From Acheta domesticus (Eukaryota; Arthropoda; Insecta; Orthoptera; Gryllidae), in assembly GCA_031308135.1 (NCBI GenBank), contig JAHLJT010009355.1, positions 3,843,217 through 3,907,216 on the forward strand: a DNA stretch of 64,000 nucleotides. Reading direction: 5' to 3'. Both the position numbers and the translations under genes were made by a program. The notes beneath the pieces were generated by a model that was not told the origin of the DNA, made no database searches, and was given only the letters and a program-made list of their open reading frames with translations. Below, one piece after another: positions 1 through 11,591 of this stretch (the stretch's first letter is position 1; the number at the start of each line of letters is the position of its first letter).

Positions 1-77
1 CGCAACCGGCCACGGCGCGCGGCAACCGGCGGCGCCGCACGCAACTGCCCCGCCCCGCCCCGCCACGCCCCATCAGC
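1..77. other. GC-rich, C-rich tract
   Basis: Very GC-rich stretch with a CCGCC-type run (CGCCCCGCCCCGCCACGCC). It resembles the other GC islands in the window, which also sit beside transposon copies. No gene is visible. Confidence 0.5.
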
Positions 78-430
78 GCTAAAGGGCTTCCCATATACAC
101 TAACAAACATGCTATTTTTAATCACCGTACGCAAATGGGATATATGTTACTGTTGGGTTAGCAGCACGATAGCAGTAGGCTACTATGCTAATAAAAATAT
201 TATTCAATGTAAAGAAGAAAATTAAAATTAAAGAGCATCGTCTTTCGCTATTTTACCATCTAAAGCTTTTAATCAATATTCTACACATACCGTACAAAAT
301 AACATAAACCTTCTTTAAAGGCATAATAAAGCATTACTAGAATAATAAACTCAAACATCGATGTTTTTGCAACAAAATATCGATGTGGAAAAAATCGAAA
401 ACAAAATATCGATGTTTTTTTGTCAACCCT
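78..430 (+). repeat. Dispersed repeat R1, copy 1, ending in ATCGATGTTTTT motifs
   Basis: About 350 bp that match 20883-21190 in the same order: GCTAAAGGG, GCAAATGG, GTTAGCAGCA, TAGGCTACTATGCTAA, TTTTAATCAATATTC, CTCAAACATCGATG. The right end, 357-424, contains three ATCGATGT/ATCGATGTTTTT units and matches the reverse complement of 59030-59110. It is non-coding and its class is unknown. Confidence 0.75.
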
Positions 431-523
431 ACCCCCCGGCCCCTCCACAACGCCACACGTCACCTCCCCCCCCCCCCGCCTGCCAACGAGGCAATCACCT
501 TATTACAAGTGCCTATTTACTTT

Positions 524-820
524 CTTTAGGACAGGGCTTTCCAAATGCACGCGGCCCGCGACTGCTTCAACAATTTCACTACCACAACCAAATACAACGT
601 TCTGGGAGATATTATTATTGTATCTGTAATATTAATTTTCTACTTCTACTTACATTAATCGTTAGGTATGTTGAATAAAAGACGTATCAATTATATATTT
701 GTTTTACTATCTCAGTAGTTAGAGTAAAAACCATCTGCAATGACGTAGCATCCAGCGGCTTAACTAGAATTTGATATGTGGCCCACAAGCTCATCTAAGT
801 TGAACAGCCCTACTTTAGGA
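524..820. mobile_element. hAT-type non-autonomous element, copy 1, with 8-bp target duplication
   Basis: The element lies at 532-812. The ends CAGGGCTTTCC and its inverted partner GAACAGCCCTA are flanked by exact 8-bp direct repeats CTTTAGGA at 524-531 and 813-820. An 8-bp duplication and CAGGG-type ends are typical of hAT transposons. At 281 bp it has no transposase, so it depends on one in trans. A relative lies at 16157-16436. Confidence 0.85.
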
Positions 821-2757
821 GGTTGTGGAAAATAATTGCAGATGTTTACGAATCATAAAACAAAATAGATTTACTGAAAGCATCTAATTATGCCTAAAAT
901 GTCCTAAAAGGGCGGTTGATGCCTATTTTAATACAGCCTAAAGCGAGTATTTTTGAAGGATTATCATATTTTAATTATTCATTTTCTTAAAATTTGTAAT
1001 ACCGAAACGCAAATACTTCCCCGAATTTCCCGGAAAGGGAATATTCCCTGATGAAATACGCAATCGACTAGGAACCAAAATCTCTAAGCCAACACGTCGA
1101 ACATAAGGAGCTCTGCGAGTCAATATGAAGAGGGTGCTTCACGCTCGTCTCCGATCAGCACGCACTTGCTAAGGCAATTGCACCCATTCCTTGTGCAGCT
1201 GCGCTGTTGACAGGATTAGAAGAAAAAGTGTGAAAGACTGAATGAAATCAAAAGGGAAGTGAATAAAATAATATTATCGTACTTCCAGTCACTTTAATAA
1301 ATGTAAAAATACTTGACTTTCTTAAATAATAAAAAGAAGCTATTTTAATCCTTTTGTGATTAGTTTTAGATGTCAGAAACATGACTTACGTCTAATGTTT
1401 GTTAAATGGCTGGCTTAATAATTTTGTAACTTATTTGAGGTGCCTACATCGTCAAGTTTTTGACTAAAATTGCCAGGTTTAGTTCTTACACAACAGGGGG
1501 AGTGGTCCCTTTTCTGATACGTCGTGGCTTCAAGACTCGATGAAGAAAATCTGCAAGCCACGCCCCCGTGTGCTGCCTTCTGCCGCACGCTCTGCTCTCA
1601 CCAGAGATCTTTACAGGGGCATTAGAGGAGGGGGCGTGGCGCTTCACTGCATCTAGCAGCCAATGTCAATGTTAGACACACCCAATGGAATAAAAATCAA
1701 TGCAAATGCTTCTCAAAAAATGTTTACTCTTTTCAAACCAATAGTTTATATTACAGTTCTCTTCAAAAAAGTCCCGCATGAAAGAACTGTGAATCTACAG
1801 CATACAACAGCACATAGTTTCTCTCATTCGTAACGGTTACGGCTTTTTTTACCATATTAACTCTTCTCACTAATAAAACTGATTACCAATCATAGCGTAA
1901 TAGGTGCGATAACTAATTCTATTAAAGCTAATACATCAACAAGTAGAGCTGCATCACACACTTTCTCGCATTATTTCCAACTGTTGCATTTCTCAAATAT
2001 TCATATTCAACGAAAAAGAAACATTCGCCATTTTCTAAAGCGTCCTTTAATCTGTCCGGTCAAAAAAGGAGGATAAATGCCATTCTGCTAGCGCAGTTAT
2101 TGTGGTAATTCATAATGATTAATGATCCAGGACAAAGCAACAACAAAATTCATTATTTTTTATGTATCCTATTTCTAATGATTTTGCACTGTTCATTTTT
2201 GAAGCTCGTCTATTCCTATTTGCTTATCAATTCCCATTTGCTAACGCTATTTGCTTTCATTTTATATGTTAATTAAATTTGTTTACCTATTTTCTTGTTT
2301 GTACAGCCAGTGAAGATGAAATAAAATTCCCAAAACATGTGTAAGGCCAATTATGTTTAATATTAAATTTATTTCTAAATAAATTCTCCGGGTTCATGAA
2401 TCAAACACATTGAAGCCGAATTTTAGAAGAAAAAAACAAACAAAACAAATTGCATTAACTTCCAACACAAATGACCTGAAAACGCCTAGATTTTACAAAA
2501 AGGCAGGCATTTTTTTTTAAGGTTAAATGTTTAGAACAGATTTCATTATGAAAAATAACTGCTATTTTCATTTTGCGGAAATCTAGGAAGGTAGCTGAAA
2601 GCAGGATACCGGCCAATTTATTAACCGTCTGATGCCCCCTCCTAGGAACAATATTGAAACAAAGTATTGTTTTTGAGAAAATTGTTTAAAAATTGCCCAT
2701 ATTTCACACAATATCGGGGAATATTTTCAAAACAGAGCCGATGACTCAGAAACAACA
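821..2757. other. No gene seen; AT-rich
   Basis: AT-rich sequence without convincing ORFs, splice structures or repeats seen elsewhere in the window. A GC-richer patch at about 1555-1650 has GCCACGCCCCC and its partial inverse GGGGGCGTGGC as a weak inverted repeat. Confidence 0.5.
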
Positions 2758-3340
2758 TTGCCTCCGCAGCGCAGTCGATCTGCGAGTCCCCACGGCCACG
2801 GAGTTTCCACCGCTGGGACCTTCTCAGCCAGCGTAGATTCTAGCAGGCCGTCTGCTGCGATGGGTAGTTTTGCGTGGCTAATTCCAGACGGAGCGCTCCC
2901 GCCGGGGGCGCCTGGGGCGGGAACCGGACGCGCAGGTCGTCACAAGAGGGAAAACAAGCACTACACTTACGGACAAAGAACCGCAGTAACAGAAACGTCC
3001 CGAATCAGCATTCACTCACCCACTCGAATGACCGAAGGCCGCCCGGCGCTGGCCCGACAGGGAGGGTTCTATGCAGTGATTGTCTTCCCTCCGCCCCTGA
3101 CAGGAATCAGCCGTCGTGTAAGCTCCCGCTTGGACGAAACCGTCAACAGCTGATCTGTGAGAGGAGCAGTGAAGAAAATGCGCTGCGCCGCGCGCTCTCC
3201 CCGGCGGCGCTTCACGCGACGCGCAGCGGCCCATGGGAATCGGGGTTAGCGGCGCCGAGGCGCTCTTCCGGAAGACCAGATGCGCTCGCGCGCCGAACGA
3301 CTTCTGCCTGCGCCACTGCTCCCCCGTCATGGAGTAAAGA
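2758..3340. other. GC-rich stretch with overlapping short ORFs, no gene recognised
   Basis: CpG-rich block. Overlapping ORFs up to 159 codons occur in several frames on both strands, which is what high GC alone produces. The translations resemble no known family and have low-complexity R/S/P/A composition. It could be a CpG-island promoter, but no exon-donor pair stands out. Confidence 0.4.
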
Positions 3341-5085
3341 TATCCAGTACTAGAAAAACCCGGCACACTTCATCTCCCTCTTTCCCCTCCCATCTCCCTT
3401 TCTCACCGTCTCTCCCTCACCCTGTCTGTCCCTCTCATTCACATTTACTTGCAGATTCTGCACGTCTCTCAGCAGGTGAGGTAATATCGGGAAGCGCCGG
3501 ACCAGCAAAAATGTAATAGGATGTTCGAGAAGAGCTCTTTCCGTAGATTACGACGTGAGAAACGTTTCTTTGAGGTCTTTGGCCTCAAAAGTTTTATTTT
3601 TAAGGCGCTGTAGATTCGATTTAAGACGATGTAGATTCAAAAGGCTGCCGAGTGTGTTGCTGGTTGCATTTGACGTGAATATTTACTTTTTTACTACAGC
3701 GCCGTGTACTGCAGTTACAACATAATTAACCGCACATAAACCTTTTGGGTGAAAAAAACATTCAGAAGTGCCAACTTTCATGGAGATCGGTCCAACAGTG
3801 TCGTGCCTTGTCAACAGTAATACTATCATGAAAACTGTTTACATGGGCACATGCTAAATATGGGAAACGTTGAGCTACAATAAGTGTATTAACTACAAAA
3901 ATCTTAATTCCTGATATCTACCTAGGATTGATCCTATATGGTCCAAACCTATTTAAAGTTTACCCTCTATCAACAACAAATTTTAATTATTCACAATTAA
4001 TTTGTTACAATCCTTTCCAACCCCGTCCCGTTCAACGCGCTGCTAATACTATTTATTAATCTTTCAACCGTACTGATGCCTTAGTGCAGAATTTATAGTT
4101 TCGAGATAACACAGCTTGTAAGTTTGTAAACGTGCAGTTACTTATGGAGCGGCAGTAAAAGAATGATCCCTCTTACATCGGCATACAATCTTTACACAGT
4201 AGATGTAATGAACGACAGGTCTCCAAAAATATTACATCAAAAATGTCCCAGATTCAATGTGCAACAAGCCTTCGATATTTAAGTTCCATATAAGAACGCA
4301 AGCAAGTAATATTTCAGAAATATTTTTACCAACGCAATTGCCACACTTAGCAAACATGAACAAATAATGGTCAGAAGAGGAACCTCCCTTTCATCCCTGC
4401 AGCCTAATGTCTGCAGGCTGCCTGTACAATCGCTCAAGCTGGCGCAGACGATAAGTTCGGGAGTTATTGAGGAAAGGTTCTGCGGAAGATAGACATTCTA
4501 AAGGAGCTGTGTCTTGTGTATTTGATGTCCATGAGTATCGAAATTTTGCAAAAAGACAAACCTTTTTTTCCGGAAATTGCAATTGCGTGTCCCGATATTT
4601 TTCGAATTTGACACAGGTTAATATTTGCTTGAAAGACATCGAACGCCCGTTCTCAAATATGACAGGGACGAATTGATAAATATTAACATAGAACTTGCGT
4701 ACTGCTGTTCCGCTGAAACACACAGTTACAACCTATTGCCTAATCGTGGCGTGTGCCATGTGTTATGACGGCCCAAGGGAAACGGGGCCGCTTACATTCC
4801 AAGAATTCAGCTTAACTCGCATCGCATGTGCTTTCAATTCTATGAAACGGAGGAACTGGAAACACCGAGAGTCGACTCTTTAAAGCAGCTTCTCTGAATT
4901 CAATGGCTCCAATTCTTCACCAGTCCCGGCGTCTGCTTCGCCCATGACGAGCCTGGCGACACCCCAGAGATATTCGAGTCCCGCGTAAGGTACGGATTGC
5001 CGGCAAAAGCAAACCACTATCTTTCTATCCACAAACTCCATCCTTCATTCACGACTGCATTATTTTGAACGCGGTGAAATGAATT
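3341..5085. other. No gene seen
   Basis: Intergenic-type sequence. The C/T-rich stretch at 3360-3440 is low complexity. Nothing else could be supported. Confidence 0.45.
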
Positions 5086-5432
5086 TAAGAATAAAAAGAA
5101 ATTTAAAGAAAAAAAATGGAGCCTTTTTTGAGAACATTTTGGAGATGTCAAATTAAGGGTTTCATGTAAAGTTCCCCCAAAATAAATGAATGTGTTTCAA
5201 AATCGCAGAGCCTCGACCAGATCCACAGGGTTTATTCAGTTTGAAAAAAATCGTACGTATGGTTTTGGCGGAAGTGTTGTTCACATACAGCAGACGGACG
5301 GACGGAGAGACGGACCCACGAACGTTTTGAAAAGACCCACTCTTTCGGTATCATGGGACCCCAAAACGTGTATTTGCGTTGAAATCTCGAAATCGATTTT
5401 CCCCGTATACATACGGGAAAGTAAAACGCGGG
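5086..5432 (-). mobile_element. Helitron-like family H, partial copy (minus), 5' end with palindrome
   Basis: In minus orientation this matches the copy at 29005-29976: CGATTTCGAGATTTCAAC, ACACGTTTTGGGGTCC, the GTCCGTCCGTC run, and ACTTTACATGAA. The 5' end carries a CCCGTAT/ATACGGG inverted repeat with a 2-nt gap (5401-5418). The 3' end is missing. The class is inferred from the ends of other copies. Confidence 0.55.
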
Positions 5433-6248
5433 CAGGCGGAAGGGAAGAGCGCGGAGGCGACAGGGGCGCTGCCTGGCCGCAGCGCCGGCCCAAGCGGCTC
5501 CCGGCGAGTGAAGCCACATCCACAACAAACATATCTCTACGATTACATTTGTGCGCAACAAAAAATAATTAGACACACGCCTAATGTATTCATTTATAAT
5601 TACAATTTAACTTAAAACAGTTAAAAGGGCATACGAGGAAAGAAGAAGGTTGTCAGGGTTTCAGGATCATGTCGGGCGAGGAACGGTCTGCTCAATCAAG
5701 GCAGTGCAAACCGCCCTCGTGTGGTTCGAACACATAAATAGTGGTGCCATCAGTTATTATTTCATACCTTAACTATTACAAAAATGTGATTACAGGATCG
5801 CCGCCCGAACTACATTTTCTTGATATTTTCTTAATTTTTTAGTTTCCTAATTGTAGAACTGAAATATTATTTTAAGAACATTAAATAAAAGTAAAATGTC
5901 GTCCTAAATGGCAATTTTCTTTGATAAATTTGGAGCCGTTTTTTAAGAAAATGGGGTTTATGCACTACTTTCGAAAATTGAAGCTCTTTTTCACAGAAAA
6001 AGCAGTGGCTTGCATTTCAAATTCTACTGAAACTGCGTAATAGAAAACAATTAGCCATATTTAGAATAGAAAAATTGGAATTTTTGGAAAAGTGGCTTGA
6101 GCGATTTGCGCACGTGAACATCAATGGGAGCAAGAAAAGAGTTGGGCCTTGAAGGGGGGGGGACCGGAATGCCAAGCAGAGCGCGGACGGCGGCGGCGCT
6201 CCCTCGAGGCGGAACGCACGCACCCCACGCAGCAAGGCCACTCTGTTA
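5433..6248. other. No gene; possible diverged H-family fragments
   Basis: GC-rich at 5433-5520 and 6150-6230. 5830-6080 carries phrases such as GAAGCTCTTTTTCACAG that recur near 19370 and in H-family copies, so it may be a decayed piece. No coding potential is seen. Confidence 0.35.
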
Positions 6249-6390
6249 AGGTCACATGAGCCACCACTACTGGATTGAACGTTATGGTGATGAGAGGGGT
6301 GAAAGGACGAACACTAGTGCATGCCCGAGGCGGGACTCGCTCCGACACTGCTGCCTCAGCGATCTCGGCCCTGCGACTTTGTGCGAGCTC
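6249..6390 (-). mobile_element. tRNA-derived SINE family S2, partial copy
   Basis: Shares ACCACTACTGGATTGAACG, TTATGGTGATGA, GTGAAAGGA and GCCCGAGGCGGGACTCG with copies at 8655, 23612 and 63606. The last phrase, read on the minus strand, is a box B-like tRNA T-arm (GGGTTCGAGTCCCGCC in consensus). The head is to the right, so the element lies on the minus strand. Confidence 0.7.
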
Positions 6391-6708
6391 TCTCGCGCTG
6401 CGGAGCCGGGCGGGCGCTGGCAGAGCGGCAACATGCCGCCGCCTACGCGGAATGCATTAGCATGACATTCGGCACACGCCCGCCCCGCCCCGCCCCGCGC
6501 TGCGAGCTCGTTTCCATAATGCGCGGGGCGTCAACGCTCCCGCTGGGGTGGTGCCTCTCACATCCCGCACGGTGCGCTAACACCGTAAGAGGAATCGAAG
6601 ACAGCGCGCGCTCCGAGGCCCCTTTACGCTGATCGGAGGAGCCACGGACAAACATCGTCAGCCGCTATGATCCTCCTCCAGATACTAGCTTAATTCCATC
6701 TATATTGC

Positions 6709-6884
6709 TATAGTGCGATTTTTTAAACTCTGCCCCTCAAGCCCCCGTGGCCACGATGGAATGTCGCGTCTTTCTCGGTAGTGCCGCTAGATCGCAAGCA
6801 CTGCTTGATGCGGTCGCGACTGATGCGACATATTCCATCGTGAAGACGGGCCTTGAGGGGCAAAGTTACAAAAATCGCGCTAGA
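6709..6884. mobile_element. Palindromic MITE family M1, copy 1
   Basis: Terminal TATAGTGCGATTTTT on the left and AAAAATCGCGCTA on the right. The arms TGCCCCTCAAG / CTTGAGGGGCA and ACGATGGAAT / ATTCCATCGT are inverted over most of the length. Four copies in the window share the core GTCGCGTCTTTCTC, TGCCGCTAGAT and ATTCCATCGTGAAGACGGGC. It is non-coding. A TA target duplication is likely. Confidence 0.8.
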
Positions 6885-6899
6885 GTGTCGAAACTCCAC

Positions 6900-7574
6900 C
6901 ACAATAGAGACTCGAGCCCTCGGACCTCCCTGTTCGAGCTGCTGCACAGGCAGCGGCGAAAGATGTTCAACTCTCTAAGCTACCAGGAAATGGTTGCCAC
7001 GACGCCGCCGAAAGAAGTTGGGGAACAAAAGGAGCGGACGAGGTAAAAAATGAACCCAGATAAGATTGCATGAGAATGAATATGGGCAGAAAATAAAGAT
7101 ATGCAATTGTTTCGTTTCTTTCGCGAGATCCTTTAAAAGGCGAGTTTTGTTCCATGGTCCATGCTGCATCTAGCCATGTAACGAAATATTCTGCCTTTCA
7201 AGCGAAGAGGATTTAAATCTTAATTAAAAGAGGATTTAAATTATTACTCAGAACAAAAAGATACGAAGAACGGTTGAATTGGAAGCAAAACGTCGCCATT
7301 CTTTGTTTCCGTCACGACAAACACTCGTTTATAAACTTAAATTATACTCGAGGTTCCCAAGACCCGTTGTTTGGGAATCATCGAATCTCATTAACGAATC
7401 TACACGTTTCGTATTATGTTGGAACATAGACCCAGAACGTAATTATTCGATTCGACATCATTAGAGGAAAGTAACTATTAATTATAGACAGTCAATTTGC
7501 AGCAAATTGTTTAATTATTTACGGCTCTCACAAAGTTTCACAGACGGATTTGTCTGCTTCATCAGGTGCATTTC

Positions 7575-7575
<1 letters not shown>
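6900..7575. other. No gene seen
   Basis: Mixed-composition sequence with only short ORFs and no family resemblance. Confidence 0.4.

Positions 7576-7630
<55 letters not shown>
7576..7630. repeat. (AAT)n microsatellite
   Basis: An uninterrupted run of about 18 AAT units, grading into AAAAT repeats. Confidence 0.95.
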
Positions 7631-7632
<2 letters not shown>

Positions 7633-7739
7633 TAAAAATAAATGATATTAAAATTATATAAAGTTTGCATACATTTTGTACAAGATATAAGAAATGGAAA
7701 TTCATTCACCTTATAAACACTGAGAATTTTTCATTTTCA

Positions 7740-7970
7740 ATGAGCAGGCAAATCCAATAATGAAACAATTTGCTGGAAATGGACGCGGCCTACTGAATGC
7801 ATCCCCAGCCGAAAGCGTCCTCGGCCTGCAGTGCGTGGGTGCGCAGCGCGGCAGGGAAGCCGCCCTGCCCGTCTATTTGGAGCGCGGGGGAAGCCCCCCA
7901 ACCGAGCACGAAGCTCCAGGCCACGGCCCGGGCGCCGAGTCCCCTTCAACGCGTTACGAAAAGACTTGTT
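7740..7970. other. GC-rich patch, no gene
   Basis: A 200-bp GC-rich block with overlapping ORFs on both strands and no recognisable product. Confidence 0.35.
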
Positions 7971-7974
7971 ACAC

Positions 7975-8257
7975 TAGTTATAGTATAATGGCCTTAAGAA
8001 GACAGACATGACGTCATTTCGTAAAAATGTATTCGTTGTCATACGTATCTTAACTTTTAGACGCTGATTGGGGTCTTTTTCAAAATCTAGTGAAAAGTCT
8101 TGATTGAAATGCTACCATTTTATCTATGTCAACAAATTCTGTACACTAGATTTTGAAAATGACACCAATCAGCGTCTAAAAGTTAAGATACGTATGACAA
8201 CGAATAAATTGTTATAAAATTACCATCTGTTTTATTAAGGCCATGAAACTATAACTA
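7975..8257. mobile_element. Foldback MITE with long inverted arms and TA ends
   Basis: Left end TAGTTATAGTATAATGGCC and right end GGCCATGAAACTATAACTA are inverted copies, with TA at both borders. Internal arms CGTTGTCATACGTATCTTAA and TTAAGATACGTATGACAACG pair perfectly and continue through about 60 bp (TTTTAGACGCTGATTGG, CAAAATCTAGTG). It is non-coding. TA ends suggest a Tc1/mariner-type source; this is inference. Confidence 0.88.
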
Positions 8258-8268
8258 ATAATATGCTA

Positions 8269-8312
8269 TACAACAGACGTATATATTCATTACAACAGAC
8301 GTATATATTCAA
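8269..8312. repeat. 22-bp direct duplication
   Basis: TACAACAGACGTATATATTC plus two bases is present twice head to tail, immediately beyond the foldback MITE. Confidence 0.9.
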
Positions 8313-8654
8313 GTCATTTTTAGACTTGTTATAATTGTTTAGAAAGCTCCATTTTCCTGGTCATTCGTGGGGTGTTTGTGGAAGCAAGACCACCAAAACC
8401 GTTTTATTTATTTGGGTTTGAGTCCAAGATTGGTAACGGAATGAGGAGATGAAGCGGTACGAGTGAGTGGAATGAGGTGGAACAGCCATTAGCAACAGGC
8501 TTCCCTCCACAGCAGCTGGAGACCGCCAACGCCCAAGGGCGCTTCGGCAGCGGCGGACGGGGCTCGCTTCGACTGCGCCCCCGCGCAATCTGTAGAAGGC
8601 CACTTCCAGATTCTGGAACATTTCCACGGGCACTGGCAGAAAGCACGATCGGTA

Positions 8655-8850
8655 CTACATTTGACGTCGCATCAACAACTAGGTCATCAGCGACCACTAT
8701 TGGATTTAACGTTATGGTACGAGGATGAAACGGTATGGTGATGATAGGACGTAAAAGGATGAATACAAATACAACCATGCCGGACTCCTCGGTCCGAGAT
8801 CACTACGGTACTACTGCCTTAGCGATCTCGGCCTCGGGGTCGACTGTAGT
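8655..8850 (-). mobile_element. tRNA-derived SINE family S2, copy
   Basis: CGCATCAACAACTAGGTCAT, AGCGACCACTATTGGATTTA, ACGTTATGG and GGTGATGATAGG match the other S2 copies. The tRNA-like head near 8780-8840 (CCGAGATCACTACGGTACTA) is on the minus strand. Confidence 0.78.
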
Positions 8851-8929
8851 ACGAGTGTAATAGAATGAAACGTTGTGCACGTAGGTGAGGTAGAGACGTA
8901 TCCGTGGCAGGTGGGCCGTCGCCCTGAAC

Positions 8930-9225
8930 GGACGGGGCGGGGAGGGTCGCGATGCGAAGCGAGGCGTGCGGCGCGTACGCGACGGGGACGGGGAGGCAGG
9001 AAGCGGCGGCGGAAGCAGGGCAGGGCGGGGCGGGGCGGGGTGCGGGGAGAGGTCAAGGCGGCGGAGCGGAATGGAGCCAGGAGGCGGGGCGTGGCGTGGC
9101 GGGGGGCGCTTGGCAGCGGGCGGGCGGCGCGTACCAGCGCGTGTGGCCCCGGCGCGCGCGCCCGCCTCGCCTCGTTCCTGCCAAACGGCGGATTGTCCCC
9201 GATGCGCGCGTAGGCGCGACCTGCC

Positions 9226-9266
<41 letters not shown>

Positions 9267-9330
9267 CGCCCCGCCCCGCCAGAGGCGCTTCCCAGGGAGG
9301 CAGACGCGCGCGGGCACTTGCCACTTTCTC
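8930..9330. other. GC-rich CpG island with G-quadruplex-prone heptamers
   Basis: Extremely GC-rich, with GGGGCGGGGCGGGG near 9030 and five CCGCCCA heptamers at 9226-9260. ORFs of 112-198 codons occur in nearly every frame and are composition artefacts. The reverse complement of the heptamer recurs at 12479-12508. A promoter role is possible but no transcript structure is visible. Confidence 0.5.
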
Positions 9331-9366
9331 ACGCCGCACGCACCACTTGGCCTGCGCGCCCTCGCC

Positions 9367-9595
9367 AAACTATACTCTAACTCTGCCTCTCCAGCCCCTC
9401 TGCCCACGATGCAATATCACACGGCATGTCGCGTCTTTCTCGCTCGCGCCGCTAATGTCGAATGACCACAACTACTGCTACAGACGGTCGCGACCATGCC
9501 GTATCTAGCGGAACGTCTGAGAAAGAACCGAAATACCGTGACATACTCCATCGTGAAAACGGGCCTTGATGGACAAAATTAGAAAAATGGAGACA
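9367..9595. mobile_element. Palindromic MITE family M1, copy 2
   Basis: Shares CCACGATGCAATAT, GTCGCGTCTTTCTCGC, GACGGTCGCGACCATGCCG and CATCGTGAAAACGGGCCTTG with copies at 6709, 12685 and 26786. Its ends are more decayed. Confidence 0.75.
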
Positions 9596-9599
9596 GTGG

Positions 9600-11590
9600 T
9601 TTACGTCCCTTACTGAGAGCATGTAGTTGCTGCGAAATGAAGTCGCTCTCCTACGGACCGATTGAAATGAGTGGGCGATTGACAGTTGTGCTTCTGAAGC
9701 TGTAGGTTCATAAAATATAATTACACGATTTTGTTACTTTTATTCAGTAAGTATTCGTTTGAATCGTTTGTTTTCGTGCCCCGGGAAGGGAACACGTGCT
9801 GAGTGGTACGCAACCTCTCGAGTCGCCCTGACATTCGCAACTGTCAATCACCAACCTCTTTAAACCGGACCACAGTGACTCCTTTCGTCCTCGGAGACCA
9901 CGTCGCAGTTCACGTCCCGTCAATTCCCAATCTCCACGACGCAACTGGTAGCTTTGTCACCGGTCACCCACTTCTCACAAGGGAGTTAACACGAAACTTA
10001 TGCAAGTTCCACTCAAAGGGAACTCGTTACACACCTGCACCTGCACCTACCCAAACACAGTTCATTACGTAAACTCCAGGCGAATAATATATTCAGAAAA
10101 CTCCTTCACGTAGTACGTAGGGTTGGATGAATACATTTTCAGATTGACTTTGTGCTGAGGGTCCCTGCTGCAAAACAGCCCCCTCTCTCGCAACATTTCT
10201 AAACAATATTTTTAAATTGCTAAAATTAGTTTTCTTTCATACCCCCATTTTTCGGTCTGTTTTGCTACTTGTTAGAAAATAACAAATAAATATTATTTAA
10301 TGATATTTTTGTCAACGGATTTTTGGCACGTTACCCTGCAACAAGTTTTTCATCATGAAACGTCACTTATTGGACTCAGTGTGCCTCATTAGTCCGGATA
10401 TGACCAATTTTACGTAAAAAATGTAGAAATAGACACATTTTCTCTCGAGGGCTCCGTATTAAGATTTTTTCTGTAGCAAATCCGTCGTTTTTCGGCCACG
10501 TTTACATGATTTTCTCTTCTTACGAAGAGCGAGAATGTAAAGATTACATTCTTCTTTAGATTCTGTATAGTTTCAATATAAAAATCAGAGTATCTTTAAG
10601 TAAATAAAATCATGCAGATGAAACGTTTTTCATTTGTTGTATTTGATATTTTTCTAGCAATGGAGTTTTTGTCATTTTTTTTTAGAAAAAAGTATAGGAA
10701 AATTTACATTCTCTTCAGTTGAAAATGAATACTAAGATCCACAATGATAAGCTTAATATGTCAAATTGCTTTATCAAAAGAATTTGACATGTTCAGGTTC
10801 GAGGAGTTTAGATTCTTTGAAGAGAGGTTTGGACATATATTTCAAATTCTTGAAGTATTAGTCATGAAAAATAATTATTACAATTTCAGCGTTGACTGTT
10901 ACACTACGAAAGAGCCTGTGCAGAGTTGTAGTAACCCCGAAATGTCACTTTTTGACATTTCACAGCAGTCCACATATGGCTGGGCAACGCCGCAAAGTAC
11001 TAGTTTCAAATTCGCTGCAGAGGTTATTTTCGCTCCAGCCTATTTACATGACGCGAGTCTTCAATGCGAGAGCGCGCCTTTACCTCCCTCAAGGACGACG
11101 TGTGGAGCAAAGTGAACCGAGGCGACGCGACGCGACGCGACGCGACACAGCTTCGGGCGAACGGAGGCCTTCCGGCTCCCCACCGCTCCAGGGGGACGAT
11201 CACTCGAGTGTTAGACTGAAAGCACGAATGATTGCGAGCGGTGTTCACGGGGAGAGCAAAGAAAAGGACGGAGACATGGCTTCGTGTTTAGGGTGAGACT
11301 TTTACATTTTCATTTTGTTTTCTTGGTTAATCTACCGAGCCTTCAGAGCTTCTTCATATTTTCAAAACATACGAAGTACAATATTATATCACCCCATTCG
11401 ATGCATATAGGAATAACATTACTTGCGATTTGATGTCGATGGAGCAATACGTCTAATGCCATTAGATCCGGTTCCGCAAGAGACCTCGCAGTCCACTCTG
11501 CATCCAGGGAGTTCCGTGGAAACTCAGTAAGCGGCGCAGCCAATGAAATCGCCCTCCTACCTCACTGGGAGGGAATTTCGGCTGGAATGC
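9600..11590. other. No gene recognised
   Basis: ORFs of 123 and 134 codons near 10744-11296 overlap in different frames and resemble nothing known. A (GCGAC)5 run lies at 11122-11146. The stretch is otherwise AT-rich and unclassified. Confidence 0.4.
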
Positions 11591-11591
11591 A

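Noticed and set aside
8803..9508. ORFs of 142-198 codons in several frames
   Set aside because: Same GC artefact; they also run through a MITE copy and heptamer repeats.
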